Positions 40,259 through 41,667 of a stretch of DNA of 41,667 nucleotides are shown piece after piece. The stretch comes from UBA8752 sp964223495 (GTDB lineage: Bacteria > Bacteroidota > Bacteroidia > Flavobacteriales_D > Sanyastnellaceae), in the NCBI GenBank assembly GCA_964223495.1, contig CAXQGL010000043.1:1-41667 (forward strand). The letters are read 5' to 3'. A program made the position numbers and the translations under genes. How positions within the stretch are numbered: position 1 is the stretch's first letter; each line of letters starts with the position of its first letter. The notes under the pieces are model-generated. The model was not told the origin of the DNA, searched no databases, and saw only the letters and a program-made list of their open reading frames with translations.

Positions 40259-41667
40259 TTACTCGGCAGAAAGCCGCTTCACGACGCTTCCATCGGAATA
40301 CTGGTACAAGAGGAGTTGACCCGCGGCCGGCTCTACTTCCCTTCCGAGGACGTCCGTGATCTTGACCAAAGTGCGTTCCCCCGTTCCGGTCAATTCACCT
40401 ACCGACATGGGCTCGCTGCAAGCCTGGGCAAAGAACTGCCAAGCCTCGAGTGAGGCATCGATGTCCTGGTTGCCCCAGGTGCCCGGCCAGCTGTGTCCCC
40501 CACCTTGGACCGTGTAGAGCCAAACTTGGGGGCAGGCGCCCTCCATGCCCCATTTCTGGTAGTCGACGGTGGATTCATCCCAGGGCACGATATCCGGAAA
40601 GCTGCCTGATTCCTGAAGCGAAATGCCGAACAGATTCACAAAGAAGGCCATGGCATCCGGAGTGCTGGGATACGCCCCCCATCCATCGACATTCTCAAGG
40701 TCGCCCTCGTACAGGCTGACGTCATCGTCTGTACCGTGGATCTCGAGGATGGGCACCATGTACTCCGGACTGCACTCGGCTTGTATGTCCGACATCAGGA
40801 TTCCAGCGATGGGTGCCACAGCACGGAATTCGGTGGATGCCTCACAAGCAAGGAGGTAGCAGAAGTCGGCACCATTGGAGAATCCGGTTCCGAACACCCT
40901 CGAAACATCCAACCCATAGGTGTCGACGAGTTCCTGACGCAATCCGGAAATGAAGGCGACATCATCGACGAAGGCATTGGGCTGGAAGTCATAGCCCACA
41001 TTCCAGTATTGCTCACCGAAGCTGTCCTCGGTGCCTTGGGGGTAGCAGACGGCAAAGCCATATTCATCCGCGAGGTCATTGAAACCGGACCATTGGATCA
41101 TGCCTTCCGCACTGCCACCATAGCCGTGGAAAACGAACACCAACGGACAATTGTCAGGAGCCGTCGTGGGCTCATAGTAGTAGTATTCCCGCAATTCCTT
41201 CCCGTCGGGATACTCTCCGGCGAAGATGGCCGTGACATCTGAACTCTGCGCATTGTTCGCGGTCACGTCATCCACCACGCCATTGACCGAGACGATTTCG
41301 GCGGAGACGGTGTAGTTGCCACTGAGGTCAAACGGCAACACGCCGGAAAGGTTGAAGGAGTGGCTGTCGGCCGTTCCCAGTTCCACACCATCGACGGTGG
41401 TCTGGCCTGATTCCCCGCCCATGGTCCACGCCACCGTGTAGGAATAAATGGTATCGGCACCCAGGTTCACCACGCTGCCGCCCAGATCCTCGGACGAGGG
41501 AGCCAAGGCGATGGGCTCCAGGGACAATGCGGTCAGGGCGAGATCCAAACCGCCGGGTTCCATGACCGATACATCGTCCACCCCCCATCCGTAGAGCCAT
41601 CCTCCACCATCGTTGTATCGGAAAGCAAGGTGAACGGACGGTTCGCCGAGTACGTCCTCGAGGTTGA
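40259..41667 (-). CDS. Secreted CE1/PHB-depolymerase-like esterase with T9SS tail (5' end outside window)
   Basis: The frame is open to the window edge, so the N-terminus is missing; the first visible residues (HLAFRYNDGGGWLYGWG, then DDVSV) look like a MAM/jelly-roll domain. A CARDB-like beta-sandwich follows (from LALTALSLEPIAL). Then comes an alpha/beta-hydrolase of the feruloyl-esterase/PHB-depolymerase type: oxyanion region VFVFHGYGG, nucleophile GFSNGADF (GxSxG), Asp in EIHGTDDDVS, His in GGGHSWPG. The C-terminal ~45 residues (TLVKITDVLGREVEPAAGQ, then DGSVVKRLSAE) form a T9SS type A sorting domain. It is likely secreted to act on plant or algal polysaccharide esters or polyesters. A GTG at 41581 was rejected as the start because the domain continues upstream. 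Confidence 0.88.
   Translation of the reverse strand, partial: NLEDVLGEPSVHLAFRYNDGGGWLYGWGVDDVSVMEPGGLDLALTALSLEPIALAPSSEDLGGSVVNLGADTIYSYTVAWTMGGESGQTTVDGVELGTADSHSFNLSGVLPFDLSGNYTVSAEIVSVNGVVDDVTANNAQSSDVTAIFAGEYPDGKELREYYYYEPTTAPDNCPLVFVFHGYGGSAEGMIQWSGFNDLADEYGFAVCYPQGTEDSFGEQYWNVGYDFQPNAFVDDVAFISGLRQELVDTYGLDVSRVFGTGFSNGADFCYLLACEASTEFRAVAPIAGILMSDIQAECSPEYMVPILEIHGTDDDVSLYEGDLENVDGWGAYPSTPDAMAFFVNLFGISLQESGSFPDIVPWDESTVDYQKWGMEGACPQVWLYTVQGGGHSWPGTWGNQDIDASLEAWQFFAQACSEPMSVGELTGTGERTLVKITDVLGREVEPAAGQLLLYQYSDGSVVKRLSAE

Overview
The window looks like a chromosomal segment of a fairly GC-rich member of the Bacteroidota, probably a marine Flavobacteriales-type lineage. The assignment is inference from four signs: C-terminal type IX secretion (T9SS) sorting domains, Bacteroidota-type promoters (TTTG ... 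TAnnTTTG), an almost complete lack of Shine-Dalgarno sequences, and family content (YebC, VTC/DUF4956, DUF2490, SprB-like repeats, and a pheA-aminotransferase-DAHP synthase/chorismate mutase operon). No phage, insertion sequence or CRISPR was seen.

Layout. 1-75: tail of a plus-strand gene leaving the window. 146-4485 (minus): a Na+/solute symporter, a GHMP sugar kinase and a sugar-1-phosphate nucleotidyltransferase, coupled by ATGA overlaps, then a small Cys-rich MopE/dockerin-like secreted protein. 4559-8058 (plus): two paralogous secreted cytochrome c / PHM-like copper monooxygenases flanking a redoxin. 8045-11122 (minus): NlpC/P60 hydrolase, thiolase, RluA-type pseudouridine synthase. 11119-22728: four secreted proteins (Asp-box beta-propeller, two beta-helix giants, a small SprB-like protein) that share Cys-rich GCTDxxACNYD repeats and the same C-terminal tail. 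22737-27347: YebC, two small hypothetical proteins, and a large fungalysin/thermolysin-like protease with a T9SS tail. 27427-30631 (plus): an aromatic amino-acid operon preceded by a Phe/Tyr-rich leader peptide and an intrinsic terminator. 30663-30735: tRNA-Pro(CGG). 30805-34738 (plus): a secreted HExxH protein and a beta-propeller protein. 34742-41667 (minus): a tight same-strand block of secreted esterase (cut by the window end), two bacterial PH-domain proteins, a CsgG-like fusion, a VTC polymerase-like protein, a DUF4956 membrane protein and a DUF2490 barrel.

Three things stand out. (1) The aromatic operon carries what looks like a complete ribosome-mediated attenuator: leader MLFRYSFQSFYYCVLRR, mutually exclusive antiterminator and terminator stems, and a T8 run 8 nt before pheA. 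(2) Six secreted proteins end in the same ~55-58-residue, four-cysteine, double EF-hand (dockerin-like) tail, and a seventh ends in half of it. In one paralog pair this tail is exchanged for a T9SS sorting domain at a sharp boundary, so the tail may be an alternative sorting or anchoring signal. (3) Many starts sit only 2-6 nt after a -7 promoter element, which predicts leaderless mRNAs, while operon-internal genes use ATGA/TGATG overlaps.
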